Below are positions 21,801-36,800 of a stretch of DNA of 64,000 nucleotides, piece after piece (position 1 is the first letter of the stretch; each line of letters begins with the position of its first letter). The notes beneath the pieces were generated by a model. It was not told where the DNA came from. It saw only the letters and a program-made list of their open reading frames with translations, and ran no database searches. The DNA comes from Marthasterias glacialis (Eukaryota; Echinodermata; Asteroidea; Forcipulatida; Asteriidae). The stretch covers positions 27,226,211 to 27,290,210 of the forward strand of contig OU452219.1 of NCBI GenBank assembly GCA_911728455.2, given 5' to 3'. Both the position numbers and the translations under genes were made by a program.

Positions 21801-24800
21801 ATCTCCCATCGTGCAGACCATGGAGGTAGAAATTACGCTAGTTAAGATGTTTTTCTAAAGTTAGCTTGAATTTTGATGTTGAAGGTTGGTTCACTGTATG
21901 TCCAGGTGAAGGGTTACGATGCACACGTGTTCTAGTGTCAAACAACAACATGTATACGTCACGAGCATAGGCAACGTCATCTCTAAAACTAGAAAATTCA
22001 AAAGCGCCATATCGGTAGTAGCTACCGGTCCCTATATACAGACAGAAGAGAACGATGTAGGGACCGGGAACCAGTCTAAAAGGAAAGGTGAACTTTGGCA
22101 AAATGGCTGCACTAATGAATTGCCTCATAGCGGAATCTCAGAGGTAAAAAGACATTTAGTGTTCAACAAGTTTGACTACTGTGTGTTGGTCTCGGGTTTG
22201 ACTTGTACCTTGTCTGTAGGTGTGGTATGAAGGAGACTGATAGGGAGTGATTTCCGCTTAGTATGTACCCTCAGTATACCATCAGTATGACCCCAGCTGA
22301 TGATCCCTGACCACTTGATGTCCACTGCATTCATGCTACTCACTCCTACAAGATCACAAGTGAAAAAAAAACCATGACAATGTGCATATTTAATAGACGT
22401 TAAATTTGCATCGGGGATAAAGAATGTTAAATGTGTTTTACCCTACATCGGTGTGCTTAATCCTAGCAGTACCCGCTGCTAATATATGATTCAAACTGAC
22501 CTCAAACTACCAGGCATGCTCGGTGGTTTAGTGGTATGACATCTGCTCGAGAAGGGCAAAGGTCGTAGGTTCGAATCCCGACCAAGTAATATGCCAGTGT
22601 TTTTTTTTTTCGACAGGACTTGGGAAAGTACTGAGTATACAGTGCTTAAAACTCTTTCACACCGTTAAGTCCATTTATGGCTGAATGCCAACAACTCAAA
22701 TGAACGGCAAAGTCATTTACGGCCTCGATTTTGTACAGTATCAAATGACACACAAAAGCAATTCCATCCATACGTGAGCAGAAATTCTGGAGTCAAAGAG
22801 TGAGCATATTGTCTGAGCTTTATAGTAAATTTCAGCGTATGACATAAATGTATAAAGGGTGCTGGGAGCCAGCTATGGCTGGTTGCATAGGTACCTTTCT
22901 CTTTGCTATACATCAGCAGAAGGCAGAGGTATTGGGCCACTGCGCAGACATCACCCGTGGGCAACGGGTTGAGGTACTCAAGGGGTACTGGGTACTGCTT
23001 CTGGAAACGGATAACAGGATCATGGGACGAGGCTGAGCCCAGATAGTTACCCCATCTCATACCCTTCACTGTGTTCACAGGTCCCTGTAACACAACCACA
23101 AAATTTACAATTAGTAATTGCAACTTCAGCATCAATGAAATACACAATCTTACGGAAAAAAAAAACAAGTACATTGGGAAAGCAATCTTGCCATCAAGTC
23201 AATCAAAACAGCTTTCCTGAAAGTTGTAAAACACAAGTTACATGAGAACGTTTTCAATACAAGATAGCACACTCTGTGCAGAAACATGAAACGCAAAATG
23301 GGTGCGACTGCTGTTGTTAGGTAGGTAAAAGAACGTGTAAGTAACGCCTACTAAATGGAAAAACTTGGGCCAATTGATCCCACCAACTAAAAAAGATGAA
23401 GGCAGATCGAAAATTTTGTGTTTTCGGCTATAAATTGTGCCAATAATCCTAGCAAAAATGACACGTGGGGAAGGACGCCATCACGCGGTAGATAGATAAA
23501 AAGGCGTTACATCTGCTATCGTACAAAACGGCACAAGTGACCTATCTTGTTTTTCTTGTATCTTTGACATTACCTGACCAACAGATTGAAACACACTTCA
23601 AACAATATGGGTTTTGAGGTATCAATGTATATTCAGTTTGTGGCAACACCATGTGCATATATCTACTTTGCTTTGTTCTTGTGAGAACTTGTCCTGCTAT
23701 TATTTTGTTTCGGATTTCGAGGGGGACAACTTAGTTCTGAAAACAATTATTGAGTACTACCTGGGGAGGTAAGAAATCGGGACTACTACGACTTTCGCTT
23801 AGTGGATCGAGGGGACTTCACTGTCGCGGAGTGAGTCATTAATTGGTCTCATAAAAAATACACCGACAAAGCACAAAATATGAAAAAATTACAAGGAAAA
23901 TGAAAAACAAAACATCTGTCAAAATACTCCACCTATAGCTATTGGACATTCAGGTTGGCTCAGTGGTTTCATTCCCTGCCTTTCACCTCTGTGGACCCCG
24001 GTTCAAATCCCAGACTGGAGCCTTGCATGTGGATTGGGTTTTCAATCCCTAACTGATTGCGTGGGTTTTCCCTATTTGGGGTTTTCTTCCCACATCTAAA
24101 ACTGACATTTCTTCAACATCTTCTCTACACAGGTATCTTCAGGCCTACAGGACACAGTGCAAGTAAGTCACTTTTGAGGGTCCCTTGGTTTCATTACCAG
24201 AAAGATATAATAATAACAGCTACTCCAGACCCAAATGTTTGCACTCTAATAGTATCGGTATTGGTCTCATGCTAAAACTGATTCTCTTGAAGGTGTGGTA
24301 CCACATCCATCAGATTCCAGCCAAATAATGGGGTGGATTTGAGAGATTTTGGGTGGTTAGGGTTTAAATCAAAACTAACATACCCATACACTAGGATCTG
24401 GACTTGCGTTAGCCTTCACTGTCTGTCTCTGGTTGAGACCGACTAGTATCCCCACGGTCCCCATCCCAAAGTTATCTGGGAAGATATCTTCCTCGATACG
24501 GGTCGGATGATAGTTGACAAACAGCTGCTTGGGCGTCTGTCCGTAGGTCTTAATCATCGTCTCTACTGCTCTCTGCTTCACTGGATCTTTAATGGAGGTC
24601 GTGTCAATACCAAAGTATGTCTGAAAGAATAATAAATCCAAAAGAAAATATCAACTGTTTGTCTTTAGGGTCATGTCACACAGGGCAGTTTCTACTGGCA
24701 ACTTGGCGGCAACCAACTGCACTGCATGCAAAAGAAACACTTTGGAAGAACAGGGGTTATTTTTCTGACAATGTCTTACAATCCTCAAGAAAATTAGGTG

Positions 24801-27800
24801 AACATTCAAATGTGAATGCGTTATCTTCTTGGAGATTGCCTGGAACTGGTTGCCTGTACATTGCCTCGTGTGACATGCCCCTTCAACAAATATTCCTCAG
24901 GAGTTCGTCACGGCAAATTTTTACAAGCAACTTGGAGGCAACCAACTGCACTGCGTAAAAAAGAAACACTTTGCTATCACAAGAGACATTTTTCTAAACA
25001 GTGTCTTACTATGTTTGAGGAAGTTTAAATGTGAATATTTTTCTTCTTAGATTGGCGCCGACTGGTTGCCAGTAAATTGCCTCACGTGACAAGGCCCTTA
25101 GGGCTTCCTCACACAATGGAATTTTCACAGGCAACTTAGAGGCAAAGGCAAAGTCAAACAGCACCTTCTAAAATGTGAGTGTTTGCGAGTAAATTGCCTT
25201 GTTATTACTATTATTATTATTATTATTAGTTTATTTGCCAATAAAACGGTACATGACAAAATACAGGACAATATAAAATTGCCTTTTATTGCTGTAAAGC
25301 GCATTGAGACTTTTGTGTGATGCTTTACATAAGAACTGTGTAATTATTATTCTATTTATTATTAAAGAAAGATGATCTAACTTACAGCAGGGTGAAAGAC
25401 GTTCACAGCCTCAACAGCTAACGACCCCTGCTGTTTGACCCCAAAGACCAAATCCACCCAAGCGTGAAGGTACTCAGAGACGGAGACCGACTCCAGAGCC
25501 TGCCGATGGATCTGGGTGAATAACCGAGCACTTCCCTTAGCCCATGGTGGTAGGTTCACATGGTTGACAACCACACCAGACTGGCGGACGCCGAAATGGA
25601 ATCCTAAAAAAACAGACAAAAACTTTCATCAAATTTAAATCTGAGAAAGGCTGAAAGAAGACGAAGGCCACACCTACAGCATGACTTTTCTAATTGACTA
25701 AATGTACAGTCCAAATCTGCTACTCCAGCCACCTGGATAAAAGGGCCATTTTTTTGTTTCTGTCGGTCCTGACCAATTTTCCATGTAAATGCACCTCACA
25801 TTCTGGCCACCTGCCTCGTGGCAACATTTTAATTGACCAACTGACAGGAAACACAGTAAAGTGTCACCATGTCAGCAGTTTTTCCAATGGCCGTAACTTT
25901 TTTCTGCGTACCTGAAACCATCCAAAAATATTTCAACATGTGAAGGGACATGCAGGCTTATACTGAAAATAGTTTGAGTTGAATGGGATTAATATTTTTG
26001 TATTAACATTATTCGTAATTTTTACCCATACACCGATGTGTGTTAAGCACTGTATACTTGAGTCCTGTGAAAAAAATTCACAGGCATTTTCCTCAGGTGG
26101 GATTCAAACCCACGATCCCCCGCCATTCTAGAGCAGATGTCTTACCAACTAGACTACCAAGACTGCCCGGTAGCTAGAGGCAGCTACTCTCAAATTTCAC
26201 TCAAAAATTGGACGGAAAATGCAGGTAGATTTTCCATCCAATTTTTAATGAAATTTTGAGGGTGATTTTAAAATAAAAACTACAAAAATCAAATGAATCA
26301 ACTGAAATATTTTAAGTGTAAGCCTTGAAGTCCATTCACGTGTTGAAACACTTTTGAGTGGCTTCAGGAACTTAAAAAACAGTTACAACCATCGGAAAAA
26401 CAGCTAACGTGACGGATGCCAAGTGGCCCGTATCACTGTGTTTCCTTGTCAACTGCTCATTTTTCAACCTTCTCATAGCAGCCATAAAACTCCCAGACTT
26501 ACCCTCGTTATTGAGGAAGAATTCGGGCAAGAAGAAGAACTCAGGGATGAGTTCCTTGACGTCAGTGGAAGACTGGAAGGAAGAGAGTCTCCACGAGGTA
26601 TCCACCGAGTGGAAAGTACGATCCGGCAAGTCAAAATGGTTGTCTGTAACATGAAAGTAAGAAACCAATCATAATTAGAGTCAAACTTCGGTATTTTTGT
26701 TAATAAGGAATTTTTACTGATAGACAAAGTTTCTTTTGCAACGTCACAGCTGAGAGTTTTGCCAACTCGGGGGCCTTCACTGCAACAAATACAACAATGT
26801 ATCATTTAATACAATAATGCTATCAATTACCCATATCACTGATAAACCAATTGTGCTACCCCCATACAAAGTAAACATTTTTCATAAAAATTGTTGGTTT
26901 GAAATGTTTTAGTGAAAAGGGCAGATTTGCGACACTCCCGGCCACCCACACAAATTGGTGATCAGTTTTTGTAAACAATAGAAAGGTCAGTTGATTGGTT
27001 TGCGGTAACACCATGTGATTATATCTACTTTGCTGTATACAGTAGATTGTTCTTGTGAGAACTTGTCCTACTTATTCTACTACCGCGGATTAGATTTCAG
27101 AATTCGGGGGGACAACTTAGTTCTGAAAAGAACTGTCCTGCTTATTAAGTACTACATGGTGTTACCGCAAACCAAATATACATTGATACCTCACCACGCA
27201 ACGCCTCAAAACCTATATAATGGAAATGTCAATATACAATCGCTATTTCATCTTAAACATAACGTTAAATTACGATAGAAATAAACAAATTTAAACAGTC
27301 ATGTTCTTGAATGGTGAAGTGAAATTTTCATGGGCGGAAATTTTATTTAAACACTGCAACATGGTAAAATAATCCAAAGGGACACATAATTTAAACAACT
27401 CATTATTGCCAGAATCATGAGAAAATGAGAAAACAAGAAAAAACACTTGGGGGATTCAGTTTAACTCTTTCACTACAGAATATAAAGTACAGCTGTGACG
27501 GAATTGTTTAATATTTTGTTTATTTGTAGCTGCTGGCAGCTGCTCTACGGCGTATGAAGAACTTCATCGAGCCGTGATGAGCTGCGCGCCACAGTGAAAG
27601 AGTTAAACACAAGTTTAATTTGCCTTAACATTCAGTCAATATGAAATTGAGCCTACATTTTTCTTTTAATACATCAGCATAAATTATCAATAGTCTAATA
27701 GCACTTTTAGCAAAACAAAACCATGAGCTGGTTTGCAGCTCTTCAATGTAACAAAAAAAGCATTGACGTTTGATTGAAGTGAGGCTGGCCCTGCATACAG

Positions 27801-30800
27801 ACAGAAATAGTCTGGCAACCATGATGAGTACTGTATTCTTACAAAACCTTTGTATTCAGGGAAAAAGACATCAGCAGGATAGCTCATGAATGACGCCGAC
27901 TGACTGTGCGAGTCTAGCAAGTATTCCAATACATGGAAAAAACCATTAAAGTGCAAAAATGTTGTTTCTTCCACACAAAAACCTACGTCAGGTTCACAAA
28001 AGAAGATTTGCACAGTTTATACCATGAACATTTCACATGTAAGTGGATGTAAATATCTGCACTAAAACAAAACAAAATTTGAGCTTCTGAATTTACAACC
28101 CCTTGTGAGATCTTTGCGTAAGTCCCATGGTCGGAACGGTTATCCAAACAAAAATGAACAGTCAACGATGAAATGAATAAACTCACCTTGATATTGAAGG
28201 AACATCTTCGTGAATGGAGGCAAGCGAACCAAGTACTGCAGCACTGTACCGCTGTTAGAGTAGTGGGAGCCATAGTTGTACGGCTTGGTCCAGAACATCG
28301 TCTGGCCCATTCGGAGGCCCCTGAGTTTTTGGTACTCCTCATTCAGGAACTGAATAATGTAAAGTAATTAACAAAACATGTTATTAAATCAAATTTATAA
28401 ACCATCTCAGCTCCCTGGGGAGTACGCAGCCTGCGCTGCCAAATACGTAGCCTAAAAAGCCACATCCATCACAAGAACTGCACAATAATATACTTTATCT
28501 TCCAATCACATTGCTCAATGAGAGTGTGATAATAAACCATATCATACTCCCAGCAGTCTATATTGCACTCTGCGGATTGTATCATGGACAGTGCAAAAAA
28601 AACGCTCTAAACATTGGGCGTTGGACGTGCTGCTCGTAAGAAATAATGCTACAAACTGTACTTTTTCTAGTTGGCTGGAAGATAAATTCATTATCACACG
28701 TAATATGCAGAAGCACTGTTTTTTCCGTATTCCACTCACGCTTGTGTGATGACAATACCATACAGCAAAAGCATTTTTATGGCACTCTCACAAAAACAAA
28801 CTGTTTCACTGTGTTTTACACAAGAAAAGCAAATACAAGAAAAACATGATGAACAACAACAAGATTAAGAATCAAATAAATGGGTCACTATACTTTATGT
28901 CCACTCAAAGCATAAACAATACAGAAAGGATTGCAAGCATGGATGAAATAATCCTCCCCTGGGTCTTGAGAGCTTTGCTGAAGGCTGCCAGTGAAGATGC
29001 ATGACGGATGTCCCACATAGTAGGCCCTGCAGTGGAGAAACCGTCTCTATCCCACATAGATACCAATTCACTCTTGGGTGAAAAGAAACAACTCTGCATA
29101 CTGGAATATGGTTACCAGCCAAAGTACCACATCAAAGATACTAACTTTGACTGGTTTCTTGCTTAGTTTTTGCTAAGCAGAACATTTTTAAGCAAACATC
29201 TCTGCTTACACAGCTCTAAGAAAATTGGGTCCAGGATTTGAAGCCACTGATAACTCTGATAAATTTAGCCGTCAGAACTTGAGTCCAGTCGTATTTGAGA
29301 ATGTCATTTGAAATACAACTTGTACGAACCTTGTAGTTTTCTTTGTACTTTGTCTCCATAGCCTGTGTTTGGACTGCAACTGGTCTAGTCAAGTCCCTGC
29401 AACAAAATGGATCGTCAAAATTTAATAAAAGGGTGTAGGGATGGGATGTAAAGAAGAGTATAGCGACCAGGTAAGTAACACCCGTTTCAGACTGTCACTC
29501 CAGAGTCGCGCCGAACCAAACAGATTAGTAGCGACTCTAGACTTTGGTTTCAGGCAGGCGAACTTCAATAACATAAATTTGCATTAGGTTCGGCTGATAA
29601 TATCGTTGTCTGAACCCAAGACGCTCTAGAGTCGTTCCGACCGACTGCAACAGTCAATCTTTTGACTTCCAGTGCGTCTAGTCACTCCTACCTGTTTCAG
29701 ACGTCAAACTTTTCATGTACTTCATTCAATCATTTGGTTAATAACTCTGGAGCGCCAGTCTGAAACGGGTATAAGAGGATGTCACACTTCTCAATAACTT
29801 TTCAGGCATTATTTTGAGCTTCAGGTAGCAAATGATGCACAAAATGACCATTATCATTCCTACACGCCTCTGCCAAATATGCCCCCTTTTCTCCCAAGTA
29901 ATCCCCTCCCCACTAATAATAATAACAACAATACACAGTTCTTATATAGCGCTTTATCACATCCGATGAGCGTCTCAAAGCGCTCAGTGTTTTTTCCTGC
30001 GAGGTATGCGGAGTTACATTTTTTCAGCATGAGAACTGTTCCTTTACATAGCACCATGTAACGGTTTACAAGGTGCTGTGGCGCAATCTGCAGCCGATCA
30101 AACCAGGAACACCGAGGCGAACCCCTTCTCTTTTCGATAAGTGCACTGGTTTTTTTTACGTGCATTACACAACACAGAGAACCTACGGCTTACCATCCAA
30201 TCCAAAGGACGCAGCAATAATGCAAAGTGTCTTGCTTTAGGGAGACAAGTGTCACGACCAGGACTCGAACCCACACTCTGCTGATCAGAAACACCAGAGC
30301 TTGAGTCCGGTGTTCTTATCCGCTCGGCCACAACATGCCATACTGGATACTGCAAGAGATCATTGCAGTAACATAGGGGGGGAGAGGGCAATTACCATTC
30401 CTACACTCCTCACCTAAAACACTTCCCCCCTTTTCCCCCAAGCACCCTAGGTACACACCTGAATGACTTGGGGTCCATTAGATCCAAGACATTACTGGTA
30501 TAATCACACAGAATGAACGGGAAGACTGGATACTGCATGAGATCGTTGAAGGAGCGGCCTGCTAGTTTATTCAGCTGGGTCAGGTACTCGTAGTTGGTCA
30601 TCTGGCCCAAACGCCAGGCCTGGGTAATGTTTGAGATGTCATCCACCTCCACCAGGTTGGGAAGATCGCAGGATTTGATCTGCTGGTACAGCGTGTCGCG
30701 CTCCTACGGAACAGGGGTTAAATGACAATCTCTTTGGCAATTTACTTTCAAAGCAAGACATATAATATCAATTTCAGTCTGCAAACCTCACTAATTATAC

Positions 30801-33800
30801 AGTTAATTAATACCAACAATGATCCTCTAGAGAAAAATATCTTCACCTATAACACTATGGAAGTCAAACAAAATAGTATTTGAAGACCCCTAAATCACCA
30901 TTGCTTATTTCCGAAAATAGAAGTCTTCAATCGTACCTTTGTGTTCTCAAATGCCAGGAGCAACGTCTGTCCGTTAGTGAGGAAAATCTCCAGCGCATGG
31001 TCTCGGAGTTGATACCAGCGTAGATGAAGCTCTTTGATGTCCTCATAGAGCCAGGAGATGGTCAACATATCACGATCGAAAGGGTTCACCTGGAATAGAT
31101 TGGGATCTTATCTTGATGTTCACAATGTCATGAACTTAACGGGGAACGATTTCCCTGGAATAGCACAGCAACTTGCTACATAAAATGCACCAGTTGCTAC
31201 TCAAAATTCATCAGTTGCTACTCAATATTAGCATTCAGTGTACACAAAACATGGTCAGTCTCAATGAATGATATCGTTCCCCCGATTGTATTATACCCAT
31301 ATGTTACGTAAATATTTTCCTAATTTTCTTAACCACTAGATGCCGGATGACCTGTATATATGAAAATATTGTCTGAGCCAGCAAACGCGTCATTGCGTAA
31401 AACACGTCATTGCATAAAACCAATCGGAATAACAAAGGTCACCCAGACATACCACTACTGAGCATGCACACAGCAGGCACACACCATGCAATGCTCTGTT
31501 TCATCCACACAAAAAGGACAGATGGTGTTGACTATTTCGCCGATTTTTGCCCATTATGCAGGGGTTAATGTGTAATCCCTGACTCCAAACCTTTGACCTT
31601 TTGTTCCAAGAAGAAGATTACAAGACATCAAGAGGCTCCCACGATTGTTTATTCATTGTATTTCGGCTCAATGGAGGTAAGTCAGCCTGAACCAAGTTTC
31701 CAGCCTTGGTTCCCGATTAAGGAACAATCCTCGCCAGTAGCTCATGGCCGAGGTTTTGCAATTCACTGTATGTGAATTTGACATTTTCTCAATGGATAAA
31801 ACAAAAAATCCTGGTGTTTTAAAGAGAATCTTTGTTCAAGTCAGGGTCTCCTTGTGCCAGCGGTACTCTTAAAGAAAATTGATTCCAACAATTCTGACAT
31901 AATAATCCCGCCAGGCTGGATGTGAAAGAATGGAAGATTCCCAGCGGCAACTGGTTTTAATGAAATTGACCCAACATTTCCTAATGTACCGTATGAAGAC
32001 AATTTACCAAACTGTTGCTTTCACTTATGAGTGATCACTGAATTTGACAAACATTCCGTATAATAACCATGTATGGTGTGAAAACTAGAGGATGGGAATT
32101 CATTAACCCTTCCAAAAAAACAATCATGGTTTTTTTCACTCTGTCGATGTATTATAACATGGGGGGATGCCTCTTATAGCCTACCTGTATTGTTTGGCTG
32201 TCTGGAAGTTCCTCACTCACAAAGTACATGCTGTTTACTCCTGTCAAAACATACATTAAAAAAAAAATGTTAATATTAAAGTGGACTTTGAAACAATGAA
32301 TGGTGGAAATCACAAATTGCAATAGGCGCTGGATGACGTGTGAACACGAAAATGTTTCCCCTTCCTGGAAATGGAAGCTGTCTTACGACGCCATTATGTA
32401 ATTTCGGAATTACGGAGCAAAGGTTACCCCGACATTCCACTGCAGAGTGTGCACAGACCACACACATGTCGTCTAACGCTTCGTATCACCCACACAAGCA
32501 CCAAAAAGGTCTTGAATATTTTGGAGAGGTGTAATTTGTGCAATCCCCAGACCTTTGTCCTCTTTTTCCAAGAAGAGGATTATGAGGCATCAAGAGGCTT
32601 CCACCACTGTATAACAGAGTTAGTTGATTGTATATATGATCTACTCTCTTTTTTGTCTCACTACATTTTCTCTTTTTATATCCTATTTTGTAAAATTTAT
32701 GAATGCAGCTGGGCTAGATTTCTCAAAAAGCTAAGAGTGATTCCAAAGTGCGAATCGATCTTTTTTGCTAAGCACAGTGTGATGTCACAATACAAATCAA
32801 TACGGCAATGTAGAACCCTCATCTTAAGATGAATCTTAGTGCTTTGGGAAATCTAACACTGCAAAGAAATAACAATCTGAACTTCTGAATGGTTTCTTTT
32901 TTTTGTAAAACAAAAGGCTGGCTTCTTCTACAATGTTTATTCCCTTACCTTGCAGCAAATCTCCCTTGGTCTCCAAAGCAGGTGTCACCATCTTACAAAG
33001 GAAGGCACAGCTAAAAGACAAACAAGATAAAATACTCCAATTACACAGGGTTTGATCACAAAGCTAGCCCAGTCTAGTAAAAACTTTTGAGGACCAGTAG
33101 AACAAAACCTTCTTAACTTGTCTTGCAAGCTACATATGTAAAAACTGTGCAAGTCTCGCTTGAATTGGAACTTTTTGGGGAATTTACCTTCAAACAGACC
33201 TTGCTTTAATGTGTGACGGAAACCCAATTGCGCACTTTAACGATCCCAATGTTCAAATCATTGCATGATTTGCATAGTCTATAGACCTTTATCACACTGC
33301 AGCCATCTTTGTCAGATTCCCTGTATACCCACTGAGGTGTAATTCTCAATGTATAAAAAGGGACCAGACTATTTTCCCTTCCAGCCTCAGTTTGGTTACA
33401 TTGGTTTGAATGGAAGAAAAAACAAGATGGCTGCACCGTGATAAAAGTCTATTAAAACCCTCAAACCATCTGAGGGTTCATTATCACCCACTGTGACTTT
33501 GAATGAAGATATTACATGGTGATTTCATCTGCACAATACAGTCATTCAATGACATCCACAGTGGATTCAAATAAAAGGAACAAAAGAGTGGCGACATGGT
33601 CTTAATCGGCCATTTAAAACCGTCAGTGTCGCGGCCTGTGAGATATAAAGGCCCGAGCCGAAGGTGAGGGCCTATTATCGCACGGCCGGGACACTGTACT
33701 GTTTTAAACGGCCGATTAAGACAGAGTCACCACTTTTTTATTTCCATTCATAATTGCCCTTTTATTGTTAAGAAATAAAATGTCGAAAAAAATCACCGAA

Positions 33801-36800
33801 CGACACAACAAACCTTGCTTGCTTTGCAATGATTTTTTACCGTAACGTTTTGTTCAGGAGCCCAGCTTTGCACTATGGGTCTGCTTCGGGCCTCTTAGAA
33901 TATCAAAGCAGGAAACCAGACTAAAATAACTGGTCTTAAACAGCCATGTCTTTATCAGCCGTTTAATACCGGGTAAACACAGTCATGTGACCACCTTTAA
34001 ACCAATAGGAATGCCTACACTGTCTTGGGTTATTATGAGTGATAGATAAACTATGCCAGTCTGCAAAATGATATCATGCGATGATTTCTGCATCCAGTTG
34101 TAGATTTTCAGTTTGGATGGTTTACACCACAACATGGACACCATCCAAAGAATTAGAGCATAAGGTTTTATGGGCCCCTCCTAGGTATTAATCAGGGATG
34201 CCAGTCGAGTTTTTGTCCAGAGTCTGAAAATCACACAAAGACACCCTCATTATACGCGTAAAATCCTGAACTAAGTCTATAATTTTACAAGAAAAAGCCT
34301 GAATTACGTGTTGACCGATCACAACCTTGGCTACACCACCCAAAGTCTGACAAAGGTCCGACACGAAAATGTAAACATGCGTGCGCGTGTGACATTGAAG
34401 AGACATACATTGCGCTGAACACATGTACAGTGGTGATGTAACCAATGCTGTGACTGGTCAATATGTTAGGGGGCGGGGCTTAATGGATCGGTCTCTTGCC
34501 TGAAAACTGACATCCCTGTATTATCTAGTGGTTCAAAAATTGAACCCGGCTTCATTCAACTTGTCTCTGCTTTGTTTTTAAACTTAAACCATTTTCTCGC
34601 CTTTCTCACTCTAACTTAGGAAAACCATTTTTGAAAAAAACAAGATAAATAAACAAACAAAAAATATTGACATCTGACTCACCTTATTTTCTCATTCTTC
34701 TGCAACCTCCTTTTAAACTCAGATGAATCTGACGACTGCAGGGAGTCTTCAAAGAGGTACTTTAAGGGTAGGGTGGGCTCCGACGTGTGCCTTTCCCGCA
34801 GCTGGGGAACGAAGAACTTGGCTGGTATGTTAAGGTGGCATCTCTGAAGACGTCGACGGACACGCCCTGGTCCTTCGGTTGGGTCTAGGCTCCAAGAGGA
34901 TGGGTAGGACTTGGCATCGTACCAGATGGCCCTGTAACAGATATTATGGTTTAATAATAATAATGTGCAGTTCTTATATAGCATTGTTAACAACCGACGG
35001 GCATCCCAAAGCACTTATTACTATCACTATTATTATTTTTGTTTTCCAGGTATGCAGAGCTGTGTTTGGAACTATAAGACCCATTATGCATGTATACTTC
35101 ATGTATACTTTATGCATGTACCACCATGTAATGGTTTACATGGTGCTGTGGCACACACTTAATGCAGCCAACCATGCCAGAAACATCAGGGCCGAACCCC
35201 CTTCTCTTGGCGATCTTCCATGTGCATTACACAATGCAAGGGACCTAAGGCTTTACATCTCATCTAAAGGACGTATCAATAATGGTTTAACCAGTTGCCG
35301 CCGGGATTCTTTTTGTTTGTCCCGTCCCCCTGACAGGATTCTTTTGGCAGAATTGCCAGAATCTTTTTTTTTTGAGGGTACAAAAAAAACCTGACTTGAC
35401 AATACCAAGAGAACAAAGATTCTCTTTATTGGATCGTCCGTTTTGTTTTTTTGACTGAGAAAATGTCAAATTCACACACCATGAATTGCAACACATCAGC
35501 CCTTACCTATGGCGTAGGAGTGGTGCTAAACCCAGAACCATGACTCAATTGCTAACTCACTCTGACTTACCTCCATCGAGCCGAAATACAATGAATGAAC
35601 AATGGTGGAAGCCTCTCAATGTCTTGTAATCCTCTTCTTGGAACAAAAGGACAAAGGTCTGGAATCGGGGATTACACAAAAACTGCCTCTCAATAGCAAG
35701 AAAACTCCTAACTATTCAAGACCTTTTTTGGTCTTTGTGTGGACGGCGTGTGTGTGGTCTGGGCACCCTCAGAAGTGAAATGACCGGGCAACTTTTGCTC
35801 CAGTATTCCGAAATCACACAATGGCGTCTTATGACGGCTTCCATTTCCAGGCAGGGGAAACATTTGCGTGTTCACACATCAACCCGCACCAACTGGTTAA
35901 GTGTCTTGCTCAAGGACACAAGTGTGAAGACCGGGACTGGAACCCAAGCTCCACACTCTGCTGATCAGAAACACGCCACGTGGTGTTGAGGAGGTGTGGG
36001 ACCAGTTGCCTCATAGGAGACATACCCCCTTAGTAAAATGGTTATGCATAGACAATTTTTGCGATTTAAAAATGCAAAAGCTTGGTGGATGGGTAACCCT
36101 CATTAAAAAAGACATACCTTTCATGTGTCAAGCTTTGTATAAGATCCTGCCATGCCGATCTGACGTCCAGGGAGCCTGCTATGGTACTCTTCAGAAACTC
36201 CAAGAATCGTAATCTTTGGCCATTCTGATACGCAGCTACCAACTGTACAAAATACAAAACAAGACTGACTAATCCAACCATCCAACCCAGGTTCCCAAAT
36301 CTGTTTCTTATGAGTTGTGAATCTTATCAAATATCAGAAAAGCTGATGTTAGGAATTAACACAAATTTTGAAATACGTTGGGGCCAGGGTTGGGGATAGG
36401 GTAGGGTGGGGGGTCTCCCCCAATTGTACCACTTCCGGTTATAATATTAATATTTAATCATTAATAAATGTTAGTGCCAAATATCACCCTTTTATGTGTA
36501 TAGTGCCCCCCTCTAGACAAGTAGCAGATCCAGGATGGCGAGATGGTGGTAGAAATACAGTTTTTCAACCTCTTCACAATCTTTAAATTTGTACTCAGTT
36601 ATCACAAGGTAAAGCATAATGTTTACAGTTTTGAAGTAATACGCACTGATTGTAATAGGCAAGGCGTCATTTATGTGACATTAAGAGTCTTGAATCAAAG
36701 TGTGCATTTTATTTGGAAGCGTTGGCAACTCTTTCTAAGACCCATCAGTCCCGTCATAACGTGAATAGGGCAATAGAGGTTGCACTTCAAAATGGCGACA

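Noticed and set aside
34879-35394. 171-codon plus-strand open frame
   Set aside because: Runs over a SINE copy antisense to LYST exon 26; no domain.
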